Shown here piece after piece: positions 8,429-17,070 of a stretch of DNA of 37,274 nucleotides (positions are counted from its first letter, which is position 1; every line of letters begins with the position of its first letter). This stretch comes from Oscillospiraceae bacterium. Lineage in GTDB: Bacteria; Bacillota; Clostridia; Oscillospirales; Ruminococcaceae. The position numbers and the translations under genes are program-made. The notes under the pieces were generated by a model. It was not told where the DNA came from. It did not search any database and worked only from the letters and a program-made list of their open reading frames with translations. The stretch spans positions 1-37,274 of the forward strand of contig CAADVD010000011.1 in assembly GCA_900752435.1 (NCBI GenBank), read 5' to 3'.

Positions 8429-9569
8429 AAAAGAAGCGTGTACGGGCTGTTATGCTTGTTACAATATTTGTCCTAAGAATTGTATCTCTATGGAAGAAGA
8501 TGAATTTGGTTTTTTTCGTCCAACAATTCAGGAAGAGAACTGTATTCACTGTGATTTGTGCCGTAAGATTTGTCCAGCAAATCGGCAACTATTATCGTTT
8601 AAGGAGCCAATGAGTGCATTTGCAGGATGGACTTTAGATGACGATTTGAGAACTAGCAGTACGTCAGGCGGTGTAGCGACTATATTGGCATCTGAAGTTT
8701 TAGATCAAGGCGGCGCGGTATTTGGAGCCGCAATTATGGATGATTTGAGTGTTTGTCATATTCAAGTAACACAAAAAAAAGGTTTGGCTCGCATTAAGGG
8801 CTCAAAATATGTACAAAGTAAAATAGGAACAATTTTTTCTGATGTAAAAAGTGTTTTGGATAATGGAAAACAGGCCTTGTTTATTGGAACTGCTTGTCAA
8901 GTGTCGGGGTTACTCTCGTATTTACGAAAGGATTACGATCGCTTAATAACTATTGATTTGGTGTGCCATGGCGTCCCTTCTTATCGTTTCTTTAGGGAGT
9001 ATATGGATCAGCAGATTGATGTTCAAAAAGTAAACAAATACACCTTTCGTGCTGGAAATAACTACACTATGACCTTTTATCAAGGTTCAAAGCCAATTCG
9101 ACAGATTCCATATCGTAGAAATACATACTTGGTTGCATTTATGAAAAGCTTGATTCAACGGCCAAACTGTTATACTTGCCCTTATGCAAATCCTAAGAGA
9201 GTTTCCGATATAACACTGGGCGATTTTTGGGGGTTGGGGGATGAAACTCCCTTTCTACATGATAGAAAAAAGGGAGTTTCATTGCTTTTAATTAACACAC
9301 AAAAAGGAAAACAGTTATTGGATTGTTGTCGTGATCAGTTATTTTTAGAACAGCGTGAAGTTGAAGAAGCAATTAAAGGTAATTCGCAATTACGTTATCC
9401 AACGCCTTATTCCGAAAAAAGAAAAAAATTTGAAAGATTATATTTGACAATAGGTTTTGAAAAAGCAGTGATAAATTGTTACCGAAATACTTTTATAAAA
9501 TTTCGAATTAAGCGTTTTTTATATCGAATACTAGGAAAACCAGTAGATGATTTAGATAAGCGTTTATAA
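8418..9569 (+). CDS. FrhB-like 4Fe-4S oxidoreductase of a polysaccharide cluster (first copy)
   Basis: The 383-residue protein has two N-terminal 4Fe-4S motifs, CTGCYACYNICP and CIHCDLCRKICP. A domain of the coenzyme F420 hydrogenase/dehydrogenase beta-subunit family follows: TSGGVATILASEVLDQGGAV, GSKYVQSKIG, FIGTACQVSGLLSYL, DLVCHGVPS, and a third cysteine pair CYTCPYANPKRVSDITLGDF. FrhB-family proteins bind flavin and move electrons. F420 is not typical of Clostridia, so F420 itself is doubtful as the partner. ATG 8418 (GGAG upstream) lies inside the end of the pyruvyl transferase gene, implying coupled translation and a joint role. The reaction in polysaccharide synthesis is not known to me. 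Confidence 0.88.
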   Translation: MICKKEACTGCYACYNICPKNCISMEEDEFGFFRPTIQEENCIHCDLCRKICPANRQLLSFKEPMSAFAGWTLDDDLRTSSTSGGVATILASEVLDQGGAVFGAAIMDDLSVCHIQVTQKKGLARIKGSKYVQSKIGTIFSDVKSVLDNGKQALFIGTACQVSGLLSYLRKDYDRLITIDLVCHGVPSYRFFREYMDQQIDVQKVNKYTFRAGNNYTMTFYQGSKPIRQIPYRRNTYLVAFMKSLIQRPNCYTCPYANPKRVSDITLGDFWGLGDETPFLHDRKKGVSLLLINTQKGKQLLDCCRDQLFLEQREVEEAIKGNSQLRYPTPYSEKRKKFERLYLTIGFEKAVINCYRNTFIKFRIKRFLYRILGKPVDDLDKRL

Positions 9570-9596
9570 GGAATTTGTAAAAAACAGGAGTTTTGT

Positions 9597-10625
9597 ATGA
9601 ACCCTTTTATTAGTATTATAATACCAGTTTATAAAGTTGAGAAATATCTATCTAGATGTTTGGAAAGTTTAATGCGTCAAATTTATCAAAATTTTGAAGT
9701 GATTTTGGTGGATGATGGGTCACCGGATCAATGTTCTCAGATTTGTGACGAATGGTGTAAAAAAGACACTCGTATTCACGTGATCCATCAGAAAAATAAA
9801 GGGGTATCTTCTGCACGAAATCGTGGTTTGCAAATAGCTTCGGGAATTTACATTGGCTTTATTGATCCAGATGACTGGGTAGATGATGATTTCTTACAGA
9901 AGCTTGTTGAAACAATTGAGGCCAATCCGGAATTGGATTTATTAGTTTATGGCTGTATTAATACGTTTGTTTTGGATGAACAAGTAGTCAAATGTGAAAA
10001 GCGTCGAGTAAAGGAAACACAGCCTTTATCAGGGCAGTCCTTTAAAGAACACTTTTTTGAATTGGAACGCAATGGATTGGGTAATGAAGTCTGGAATAAA
10101 CTATTTCGAGCGGATCTGATTAAGCAGTTACATTTTCGCGAAGAAATGGCAGTAGCAGAGGATTTATTTTTTTGCATGGACGTGTATCCTAAAATCCGTA
10201 AGTTAAAGATGATGGATTGGTATCCATATCATTTTCAACATATTGTTCATGCACATAAAGGTTATTTATCATTGGATTACGATGGTATTATAAAACGGCG
10301 AAAGTGGATTGCTGACAGGCTGATAGATTGGGGCGTAGATGAAAAACAAGTAAAGGATTATTTATTGCAGTGTGCGCAGATTTATGCTTATGAGATAGTG
10401 CATCGTTTGTTTAGTCAACAATTTAGTGAACTTAATTATTATACCAAAATTCAAACTCTAAAAAGTATTTTGAATGATGAATTACTGCAAACCAGTGTAA
10501 AAACGAAAAAAATAGAGAATCAAGGGTGGGCATCGAAATTGTTGTATTGGCCGGTGCGTTGGAATCGACCAAGGCTAGTTTATTGGATGGATTGGCTGTT
10601 GATGCATTTAAAAAGTATTAGATAA
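9597..10625 (+). CDS. Family 2 glycosyltransferase
   Basis: A 342-residue GT-A enzyme with FISIIIPVYKVEKYLSRCLE, VILVDDGSPDQCSQICDEWC, NKGVSSARNRGL and IGFIDPDDWVDDDFLQKL: the full set of nucleotide- and metal-binding motifs. EVWNKLFRADLI and AVAEDLFFCMDVYP match the acceptor motifs of the other GT2 in this operon. CAGGAG lies eight bases before the ATG. It is expected to add one residue to the repeat unit. It is the last gene before a 124-base gap that interrupts the otherwise tight operon. Confidence 0.93.
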   Translation: MNPFISIIIPVYKVEKYLSRCLESLMRQIYQNFEVILVDDGSPDQCSQICDEWCKKDTRIHVIHQKNKGVSSARNRGLQIASGIYIGFIDPDDWVDDDFLQKLVETIEANPELDLLVYGCINTFVLDEQVVKCEKRRVKETQPLSGQSFKEHFFELERNGLGNEVWNKLFRADLIKQLHFREEMAVAEDLFFCMDVYPKIRKLKMMDWYPYHFQHIVHAHKGYLSLDYDGIIKRRKWIADRLIDWGVDEKQVKDYLLQCAQIYAYEIVHRLFSQQFSELNYYTKIQTLKSILNDELLQTSVKTKKIENQGWASKLLYWPVRWNRPRLVYWMDWLLMHLKSIR

Positions 10626-10681
10626 GGATTTTATAGCATGAGAAAATACCAATTTATGTAGAAATACATTTGACACTTTAA

Positions 10682-10753
10682 CTAAGTGATAAGAAAGACA
10701 GATTGGCGATTAACCCAAACGAGGATAAGCTTGAAAGAATGATATTGATATGA
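10682..10753 (+). pseudogene. Possible remnant C-terminus of a deleted gene
   Basis: This 23-codon open stretch begins right after a TAA and encodes LSDKKDRLAINPNEDKLERM followed by ILI. Its TGA overlaps the ATG of the next gene in the ATATGA arrangement seen between truly coupled genes of this operon. It has no start signal of its own. The simplest reading is the tail of a former operon gene left by a deletion, but the stretch is short and chance is possible. Confidence 0.25.
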
Positions 10754-11838
10754 GAATAGCAATAATTACAATTAACGAATTAACTCCCAACTATGGAAAT
10801 AGGTTGCAAAATTATGCTTCAAAAATAGTTTTTGAGCAATTTGGTGCTGATGTTACGACAATTTGCTTTGATAAATCACCTCGACGCATTTATGCGTTAA
10901 AAGTAAAAGAACTTTTACAAAGAATGTTCTTCTATAAACTTCCTGGAGATTCGGATTATTGGAAATATGATGTAAAGAAAATATTTGTGTTTGAGGACTT
11001 TACCAAGCAATATATTTCTGAACAATATATCACGTCATGTGAACATTTGTCTGAAAAATTTGATTATTTTGTGGTTGGGAGTGACCAAGTTTGGAATCCC
11101 AATTGGTATGACAGTAATCCTTTAAAAAAAGATTTGTATTTATTAACTTTTGCAAAACCAGAACAGAAAATTTGTATGGCACCGAGTTTTGGAATTGATG
11201 AACTCCCCGATGCATGGAACGATTATTTTAAAAAACAGCTTTCTACATTTCCGAATCTTTTGGTTCGTGAAAAATCTGGTGCGGACCTAATTTACAGGTT
11301 GACTGGTCAAAAGGCTGAAGTAATGATTGATCCTACTCTTTTTCTTACGGCTGAGGACTGGTTTAAAATTGCTCGAAGGCCTAAAAATATAAATTGCAAT
11401 AAACGATATATTTTAACTTATTTTCTTGGCGGAAGAAGTAAGAAACAGGATCAGTACATCCAGAGACTGGCTAAATTATATAATTTAACGGTATATAATT
11501 TGTTGGATAAATCGAACATGGATTTATTTGTGGTTGATCCAGGCGAATTTGTTTACCTAATTGCACATGCTGAATTGGTATTAACTGATTCTTTTCATGC
11601 ATGTGTTTTTGCGTTTTTATTTAATAAACCTTTTCAGGTATTTACTCGAGGCGGAACGCAAACGAAAATGTTTTCTCGTATTGAAAATTTGTTGACAATG
11701 CTTTCGCTAGAACGAAAATATGCTGGGAGTGGCTTGAAAAATGAATTATTTGAGTGTGACTATGAAGTTGGTTTTGAAAAGCTAGAAATAGAAAGAGTGA
11801 AAGCGAAAATGCTGTTAAATCAATCTTTAGGAGTATAA
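10750..11838 (+). CDS. Polysaccharide pyruvyl transferase family protein (second copy)
   Basis: The 362-residue protein shares the family plan of the first copy but is clearly diverged from it. It starts MRIAIITINELTPNYGNRLQ, with FDYFVVGSDQVWNPNWYDSN, ICMAPSFGIDELPDAW, LLVREKSGADLIYRLTG, VMIDPTLFLTAEDWF and AHAELVLTDSFHACVFAFLF. The SDQVWN and DSFHA motifs are the strongest family markers. The ribosome binding site is weak, which fits coupling to a former upstream reading frame ending in TGA at 10753. The flippase gene begins one base after its stop. It presumably adds a second pyruvate-type substituent or acts on a different sugar. Confidence 0.9.
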   Translation: MRIAIITINELTPNYGNRLQNYASKIVFEQFGADVTTICFDKSPRRIYALKVKELLQRMFFYKLPGDSDYWKYDVKKIFVFEDFTKQYISEQYITSCEHLSEKFDYFVVGSDQVWNPNWYDSNPLKKDLYLLTFAKPEQKICMAPSFGIDELPDAWNDYFKKQLSTFPNLLVREKSGADLIYRLTGQKAEVMIDPTLFLTAEDWFKIARRPKNINCNKRYILTYFLGGRSKKQDQYIQRLAKLYNLTVYNLLDKSNMDLFVVDPGEFVYLIAHAELVLTDSFHACVFAFLFNKPFQVFTRGGTQTKMFSRIENLLTMLSLERKYAGSGLKNELFECDYEVGFEKLEIERVKAKMLLNQSLGV

Positions 11839-11839
11839 C

Positions 11840-13399
11840 ATGAAAATTGAACGTACTAAAAATGCCAGTCGGAATATTTTTTTTGGCGGTCTTTTAAAGA
11901 TATATCAAATTTTAATTCCTTTTTTAATGAGAACAGCTATGATTTATTTTATAGGTGTTGAATATTTGGGATTAAGTAGCTTGTTCACCTCGATTCTTCA
12001 AGTTTTGAATCTTGCTGAATTGGGAGTTGGTAATGCAATGGTTTATAGTATGTATAAACCTATTGTAGAAGATAATACAAAAGAAATATGTGCTTTATTA
12101 CGACTATATCGTACTTATTATCGTGTTATCGGACTGATTATTGGTGTATTGGGATTACTTTTGTTACCCTTCATCCCTAACTTGATAAAGGGGGATGTTC
12201 CAGAAAATATTAACGTTTATATCTTGTATTTACTTAATTTGGGAGCAACTGTATTATCATATTGGTTATTTGCTTATAAAAACTCTTTACTTTCAGCACA
12301 TCAAAGAGTGGATATAACCAGCAAAGTATTGCTGATTACCAATACGCTACAATATATTTTGCAGTTTATGACCCTGTGTTTTATAAAGAGTTACTATTGG
12401 TATTTGATCGTTGCGTTGGCTACGCAAGTGTTGACAAATATTATAACGGCTATTGTGGTGACAAAATACTATCCACTTTATAAGCCTATAGGAAAGTTGG
12501 AAAAAACGCAAGTTAATAAAATAAATCATCGTATTCGTGATTTATTTACTTCGAAAATCGGTTCAGTGATCGTAAATTCAGCGGATACCATTGTGATATC
12601 TGCTTTTTTAGGATTGACTATGCTTGCTATTTATCAGAATTATTTTTATATTTTGAATTCAATTGTCGGCTTTGTAACAATTATCTTTACTGCCTGTACA
12701 GCAGGAATAGGGAATAGTGTTATTGTTGAGACGAAGGAAAAAAATTATAATGATTTAAGAAAATTTACTTTTATTATTTCATGGATTGCAGGTTTTTGTG
12801 CATGCTGTTTGTTGTGTTTGTATCAGCCTTTTATGGAAATTTGGGTGGGTGAAGGACTGATGTTGGAATTTAGTGCTATTATCTGCTTTTGCATTTACTA
12901 TTTTATTTTCGAAATTAATCAATTATTGAATACATATAAAGATGCAGCAGGAATTTGGCATCAAGATCGATTTCGTCCTTTAATAACAGCAGCAACTAAT
13001 TTGATTATGAACTTGATTATGGTTCAGTTTTGGGGAATTTATGGCGTTATTTTGTCCACCGTATTGTCAATGTTATTTGTGGGTATGCCATGGTTGCTTC
13101 ACAATTTGTTTACAGTATTGTTTAACAAGAGCCAATTGCCAGATTATTTAAAGCGGTTAGGGCTTTATGTGGTAGTAGTGATATTTGCTTGTGCAATTAC
13201 TGGGTTTATTTGTAGTTTTGTACATCTGAGTATTTGGGCAACGCTTGTTGTTAGAGCTGGCATTTGTTGTGTGCTCCCAAATTTAATATTTTTTATTGCT
13301 TATTATAAACTGCCTGAATTTGAAGAGAGCATACAACTAATAGATAAAATGACAAAAAAGAAGCTTTCTTTGGAACAGCGCGTTTTGCACAAAAAATAA
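11840..13399 (+). CDS. Wzx-type polysaccharide flippase
   Basis: The 519-residue protein has 12-14 hydrophobic segments and the layout of MATE/MOP-superfamily lipid-linked oligosaccharide flippases. It has the N-terminal NASRNIFFGGLLKIYQILIP and the family-typical MIYFIGVEYLGLSSLFTSIL-QVLNLAELGVGNAMVY, which marks the Gram-positive Wzx/RfbX subgroup. It should move the undecaprenyl-linked repeat unit across the membrane to the polymerase encoded at 3745. The Shine-Dalgarno TAGGAG is embedded in the last codons of the preceding gene. A charged C-terminal tail (KMTKKKLSLEQRVLHKK) faces the cytoplasm by the usual topology. Confidence 0.92.
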   Translation: MKIERTKNASRNIFFGGLLKIYQILIPFLMRTAMIYFIGVEYLGLSSLFTSILQVLNLAELGVGNAMVYSMYKPIVEDNTKEICALLRLYRTYYRVIGLIIGVLGLLLLPFIPNLIKGDVPENINVYILYLLNLGATVLSYWLFAYKNSLLSAHQRVDITSKVLLITNTLQYILQFMTLCFIKSYYWYLIVALATQVLTNIITAIVVTKYYPLYKPIGKLEKTQVNKINHRIRDLFTSKIGSVIVNSADTIVISAFLGLTMLAIYQNYFYILNSIVGFVTIIFTACTAGIGNSVIVETKEKNYNDLRKFTFIISWIAGFCACCLLCLYQPFMEIWVGEGLMLEFSAIICFCIYYFIFEINQLLNTYKDAAGIWHQDRFRPLITAATNLIMNLIMVQFWGIYGVILSTVLSMLFVGMPWLLHNLFTVLFNKSQLPDYLKRLGLYVVVVIFACAITGFICSFVHLSIWATLVVRAGICCVLPNLIFFIAYYKLPEFEESIQLIDKMTKKKLSLEQRVLHKK

Positions 13400-13542
13400 G
13401 ATGCATAAAAAGTTTTGGTGAAATTAATATTTTATTTAGGAGCGTAAAAAACAGATGTTTGAAGTGTTTATGATAAATTTTATTAGCAGTAAAATTGACA
13501 ATATTCTTTCTAAACATTGCTAGATAACTTGGTGATAAGTAT
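13400..13542 (+). other. Intergenic stretch with a 22-codon open frame
   Basis: This gap within the operon holds an open frame at 13455-13523 (ATG, stop TAG) preceded by TAGGAG at a spacing of about twelve bases. It would encode MFEVFMINFISSKIDNILSK plus HC. I recognise no family. It may be a leader peptide or the residue of a lost gene. No terminator or good promoter was seen here, so the next gene is probably still in the operon. Confidence 0.3.
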
Positions 13543-14682
13543 ATGATAAAAATAGAAAAGGCGGAGAACTGTTCTGGATGCCATGCATGCTATAGTGTTT
13601 GTCCGAAGCAATGTATTTCCATGGTGTGTGACGGAGAAGGGTTTTGGTATCCGGAAATAGACGATACCATCTGTATAAATTGTAGATTATGTGAAAGAGT
13701 GTGCCCAATTTTACACTCTAAACCAATTCAAAATCAGCCAAAGGCATATGCGTGTTTTAATTTAGAAAAATCGGTACGGAAGGAAAGTTCTTCTGGCGGT
13801 GTTTTTACATTGTTAGGCAAGTGGGTAATTTCTCAAGGTGGGGTAGTATTTGGAGCCAAATTTGATGATTCGTTTCGAGTAGTGCATGGATTTATTGAGA
13901 ATCAAGAAGATTTGAACCAATTTCGTGGTTCAAAGTATGTACAAAGCTTAATTGGTGATGTATTTAAGCAAGTAAAAATGTTTTTGGAGCAGGATAGATT
14001 TGTCTTGTTTAGTGGCACTCCATGTCAAACTGATGGATTAAGAGCTTATTTACAGCATGACTATCCCAAATTGTTTGTTCAAGACATTGTCTGTCATGGA
14101 GTGCCATCTCCGTTAGTGTGGCAACATTATTTAGATTGGGCTTTGGATGGAAAGATGCCTAAATCTGTAACATTTAGAAATAAAGATTGTAGTTGGGTTA
14201 ATTATCAGGTCAAAATTGATACGGAGTATGGCATACAACAAGAAGTTTATCGTGATAATTTATTTATGAAGGCTTTCTTATCTGATATTTGCTTACGGCC
14301 ATCTTGTTCTGCTTGCCACTTTAAATCATTGCATCGTCAAAGCGATCTTACTTTGGCTGATTTTTGGGGTATACAGAATGTAGTTCCAGAGTTGTTTGAC
14401 GATCAGGGTACTTCATTGGTACTTGTTAATTCAGAAAAAGGGGGGGGATTATTCGAGGCCATCAAACAAGGTCTAATGTATAAAGAGGTAGACATTCAAC
14501 GTGCCGTACAATACAATCCTTCCGCATATCAGGTAACGAAGGCAAATCCGAAAAGAGCGGATTTTTTTAATGCTTTAGAAAACATGCCTTTTGATAAAGC
14601 ATTAAAAAAGTATGTGCATAAGTCAGTATTTCGGCAAAGTAAAGCTTATTTAAAACGAATTTTACGAAAACTTCTATCCTAA
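13543..14682 (+). CDS. FrhB-like 4Fe-4S oxidoreductase of a polysaccharide cluster (second copy)
   Basis: The 379-residue protein has the same plan as the gene at 8418. Two 4Fe-4S motifs (CSGCHACYSVCP, CINCRLCERVCP) lead into the F420 hydrogenase beta-subunit-like domain with SSSGGVFTLLGKWVISQGGV, GSKYVQSLIGDVF, FSGTPCQTDGL, DIVCHGVPSPLVW and CSACHFKSLHRQSDLTLADF. Here the GTPCQ motif is canonical, whereas the first copy has GTACQ. A run of eight G (14440-14447) after five A lies in the coding frame and could slip. The ribosome binding site is weak. It is the last gene of the AT-rich operon; no terminator is obvious before recQ. Its substrate is unknown. Confidence 0.88.
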   Translation: MIKIEKAENCSGCHACYSVCPKQCISMVCDGEGFWYPEIDDTICINCRLCERVCPILHSKPIQNQPKAYACFNLEKSVRKESSSGGVFTLLGKWVISQGGVVFGAKFDDSFRVVHGFIENQEDLNQFRGSKYVQSLIGDVFKQVKMFLEQDRFVLFSGTPCQTDGLRAYLQHDYPKLFVQDIVCHGVPSPLVWQHYLDWALDGKMPKSVTFRNKDCSWVNYQVKIDTEYGIQQEVYRDNLFMKAFLSDICLRPSCSACHFKSLHRQSDLTLADFWGIQNVVPELFDDQGTSLVLVNSEKGGGLFEAIKQGLMYKEVDIQRAVQYNPSAYQVTKANPKRADFFNALENMPFDKALKKYVHKSVFRQSKAYLKRILRKLLS

Positions 14683-14754
14683 GAAAGTTTTTATTACGAG
14701 TAGGAAAACAAATCGTATGTTTTCTTTACATACTCTTCAAAGGAGCTCTCATCT

Positions 14755-16998
14755 ATGCCCTCCAAATACACCCTCCTCCAACGTCATTTCGGTTATACCA
14801 CCTTCCGCCCCGGTCAAGAATCCCTTATCGACCACATTACCGCTCAACGCGACGTCCTGGGTGTCATGCCAACCGGTGCTGGAAAGTCCATTTGCTACCA
14901 AATACCGGCTTTGCTGTTTGGTCATCTCACCCTCGTTATTTCTCCATTGATTTCCCTCATGAAAGACCAAGTCAACGCGCTCACTCAAACCGGAATTCCA
15001 GCCGCCTTTCTCAATAGCACACTGACCTTGCCCCAGCAACAGCATGTGCTGGAGAATGCAGCGCGCGGTCAATATCGTTTGCTGTACGTCGCGCCAGAAC
15101 GTCTGGTCAGCGACGATTTTCTTGCTTTTGCGGAAAAACATCCCATCGACATGGTGACGGTGGATGAAGCGCATTGTATTTCACAGTGGGGACAGGACTT
15201 TCGTCCAAGTTATCTCAAAATCCGTACATTCATCGATGCCCTTCCATATCGTCCGGTCATCAGTGCTTTTACGGCAACAGCTACACCGCGTGTGCGCGAA
15301 GATATTGTACGAATTTTACGGCTCCAAAATCCATTTGTTTTGACTACAGGATTTGACCGCCAAAACCTGTATTTTGAAGTGCAAAAGCCAAAGCAGAAAT
15401 ACGATGCTTTGTTGGCATTTTTGCAAAAACATGCCGATAAAAGCGGTATTGTCTACTGCTCTACACGGAAAACAGTGGAAGAAGTTTGCGACGATCTGTG
15501 CGCGGATGGCTATCCAGCCACTCGCTATCATGCCGGTTTGACGGACGAAGAGCGCAAACAAAATCAAGAAGATTTTCTCTACGACCGAAAATGTATCATG
15601 GTGGCCACCAATGCCTTTGGCATGGGGATTGATAAATCCAATGTCGCATTTGTGGTTCACTACAACATGCCCAAAAACATCGAAAGCTACTATCAGGAAG
15701 CAGGGCGTGCTGGACGCGACGGGGAACCGGCGGACTGCCTGCTCCTCTATTCCGGGCAGGATGTGTACACGGCGCTTTGGCTGATTGAACATTCCGGACA
15801 GTCGGAAGAGCTCACACCGGCAGAAGCTCAGCAAGTACAGGACATGGAGCGTGAGCGCCTCAAAGCGATGAATCTGTACTGTCAAACCAGTGATTGTCTG
15901 CGTGCCTATATCCTTCATTACTTTGAGGAGGAATATACTGCCAGCAATTGCGGCAACTGCTCTAATTGCCGCAGTGAATTTGCCTTGGTGGATGTCACGA
16001 TAGAAGCGCAGAAAATCCTGTCCTGTGTGAAACGCATGGACGAGCGCTACGGAATCAATATGGTGATTGATGTTCTGCGTGGGAGTAAAGCGGAGAAAAT
16101 CCGAAAGTTTGGCTTTGAAAAGCTGTCCACCTATGGTATTATGAAAGACCATTCTGCCAAGGAACTGCGTGAACTAATTGATTTTCTGATCTTGGAGCAA
16201 TTCTTGACGACGACTGAGGGAGAATATCCTCTTTTGCATCTCACGCCGAAATCTGGTGATATTTTGTTCCATCATCAGAAGGTGACGATGAAACAGCGTG
16301 CACAGCAAATAACGGGACAACGGACTGCCAAAAACACAATGGAAATTCCTCATCCGGAATTGCTGTCTCGGCTTCGAAATCTGCGCACACAATTTGCTGA
16401 GATGCAGCACGTTCCTGCTTACATCATTTTCTCTGATGCATCTTTGCGCGATATGTGCGTCAAACTGCCGCAAACATTGGAGGAATTTTTAACCGTTTCC
16501 GGTGTCGGACGAACCAAGTGCGACAAGTATGGTGCTGATTTTATCCGAGAAATCACCCAATACTGCACGGAACACCATGTGGTACGCACGGTTCCTGTTG
16601 CCGCTTCCGTTGAGCGCAAAAGCAGGGCAAGCCGCGGTAAGATGCCATTTTCCATCACAGAGGAACAAAAACAGCAGGTGATTTTGTCCGACCAGCCCAT
16701 TTCCATCAGCACTCTGGTTGCTCAGCTAAATGACATTGCTCACGACGAGGCGCACCGCAAGCTGACCTACCGTGACATTGCGGACTGGCTTACAGAAAAG
16801 GGCTTCATTGGTATCACAGAAACGGAAGCAGGCAAAACCAAACGCGTTCCCACAGAGCTTTCTAGCTACATCGGCTGTACGCTTCTTCATCGTGTCAACC
16901 AATACGGTCAGCCCTACGACATACTGGTGTTTGACCGAAACGGCCAGCAATTTATTTTGGACAATCTGGAAGACATTCTGTTGGATGCAGACAATTAG
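14755..16998 (+). CDS. recQ: ATP-dependent DNA helicase RecQ
   Basis: A 747-residue superfamily 2 helicase, unwinding DNA 3' to 5' in recombination and fork repair. Seen in order: Q-motif region (FGYTTFRPGQ), Walker A MPTGAGKS (38-45), DEAH box (137-140) followed by CISQWGQDFRPSY, FTATATP (172-178), motif V/VI FGMGIDKSNVAFVVHYNMPK and YYQEAGRAGRDGEP. A zinc-binding cysteine set follows (C381, C399, C402, C405), then a winged-helix region and an HRDC domain at about 525-600 (HPELLSRLRNLRTQFAEMQH). A C-terminal extension of about 130 residues past HRDC contains KLTYRDIADWLTEKGFIGIT, a helix-turn-helix-like segment seen in clostridial RecQ proteins. AAAGGAG precedes the ATG. Base composition differs sharply from the AT-rich operon that ends just upstream. 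Confidence 0.97.
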   Translation: MPSKYTLLQRHFGYTTFRPGQESLIDHITAQRDVLGVMPTGAGKSICYQIPALLFGHLTLVISPLISLMKDQVNALTQTGIPAAFLNSTLTLPQQQHVLENAARGQYRLLYVAPERLVSDDFLAFAEKHPIDMVTVDEAHCISQWGQDFRPSYLKIRTFIDALPYRPVISAFTATATPRVREDIVRILRLQNPFVLTTGFDRQNLYFEVQKPKQKYDALLAFLQKHADKSGIVYCSTRKTVEEVCDDLCADGYPATRYHAGLTDEERKQNQEDFLYDRKCIMVATNAFGMGIDKSNVAFVVHYNMPKNIESYYQEAGRAGRDGEPADCLLLYSGQDVYTALWLIEHSGQSEELTPAEAQQVQDMERERLKAMNLYCQTSDCLRAYILHYFEEEYTASNCGNCSNCRSEFALVDVTIEAQKILSCVKRMDERYGINMVIDVLRGSKAEKIRKFGFEKLSTYGIMKDHSAKELRELIDFLILEQFLTTTEGEYPLLHLTPKSGDILFHHQKVTMKQRAQQITGQRTAKNTMEIPHPELLSRLRNLRTQFAEMQHVPAYIIFSDASLRDMCVKLPQTLEEFLTVSGVGRTKCDKYGADFIREITQYCTEHHVVRTVPVAASVERKSRASRGKMPFSITEEQKQQVILSDQPISISTLVAQLNDIAHDEAHRKLTYRDIADWLTEKGFIGITETEAGKTKRVPTELSSYIGCTLLHRVNQYGQPYDILVFDRNGQQFILDNLEDILLDADN

Positions 16999-17012
16999 GA
17001 AAAACAAAATCA

Positions 17013-17041
17013 TTGCTTGTCTTTCGGAGATATGCTATAAT
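17013..17041 (+). promoter_or_regulatory. Promoter of the coiled-coil gene
   Basis: TTGCTT (17013-17018), 17 bases, TATAAT (17036-17041). The predicted transcript starts near 17048 and gives a leader of only about 23 bases, which holds the GCGAGG ribosome binding site of the TTG-started gene at 17071. Confidence 0.75.
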
Positions 17042-17070
17042 GAATCTAATCGAAAGCGAGGCGATAAAAA

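Noticed and set aside
8418..9569. A genuine F420-dependent hydrogenase subunit
   Set aside because: There are no partner hydrogenase subunits or F420 synthesis genes here, and the gene is embedded in a polysaccharide operon. Only the fold family is claimed.
10670..10698. TTGACA at 10670 as an internal promoter for the second pyruvyl transferase
   Set aside because: No acceptable -10 box at 15-19 bases; only GAAAGA or GATAAG is available.
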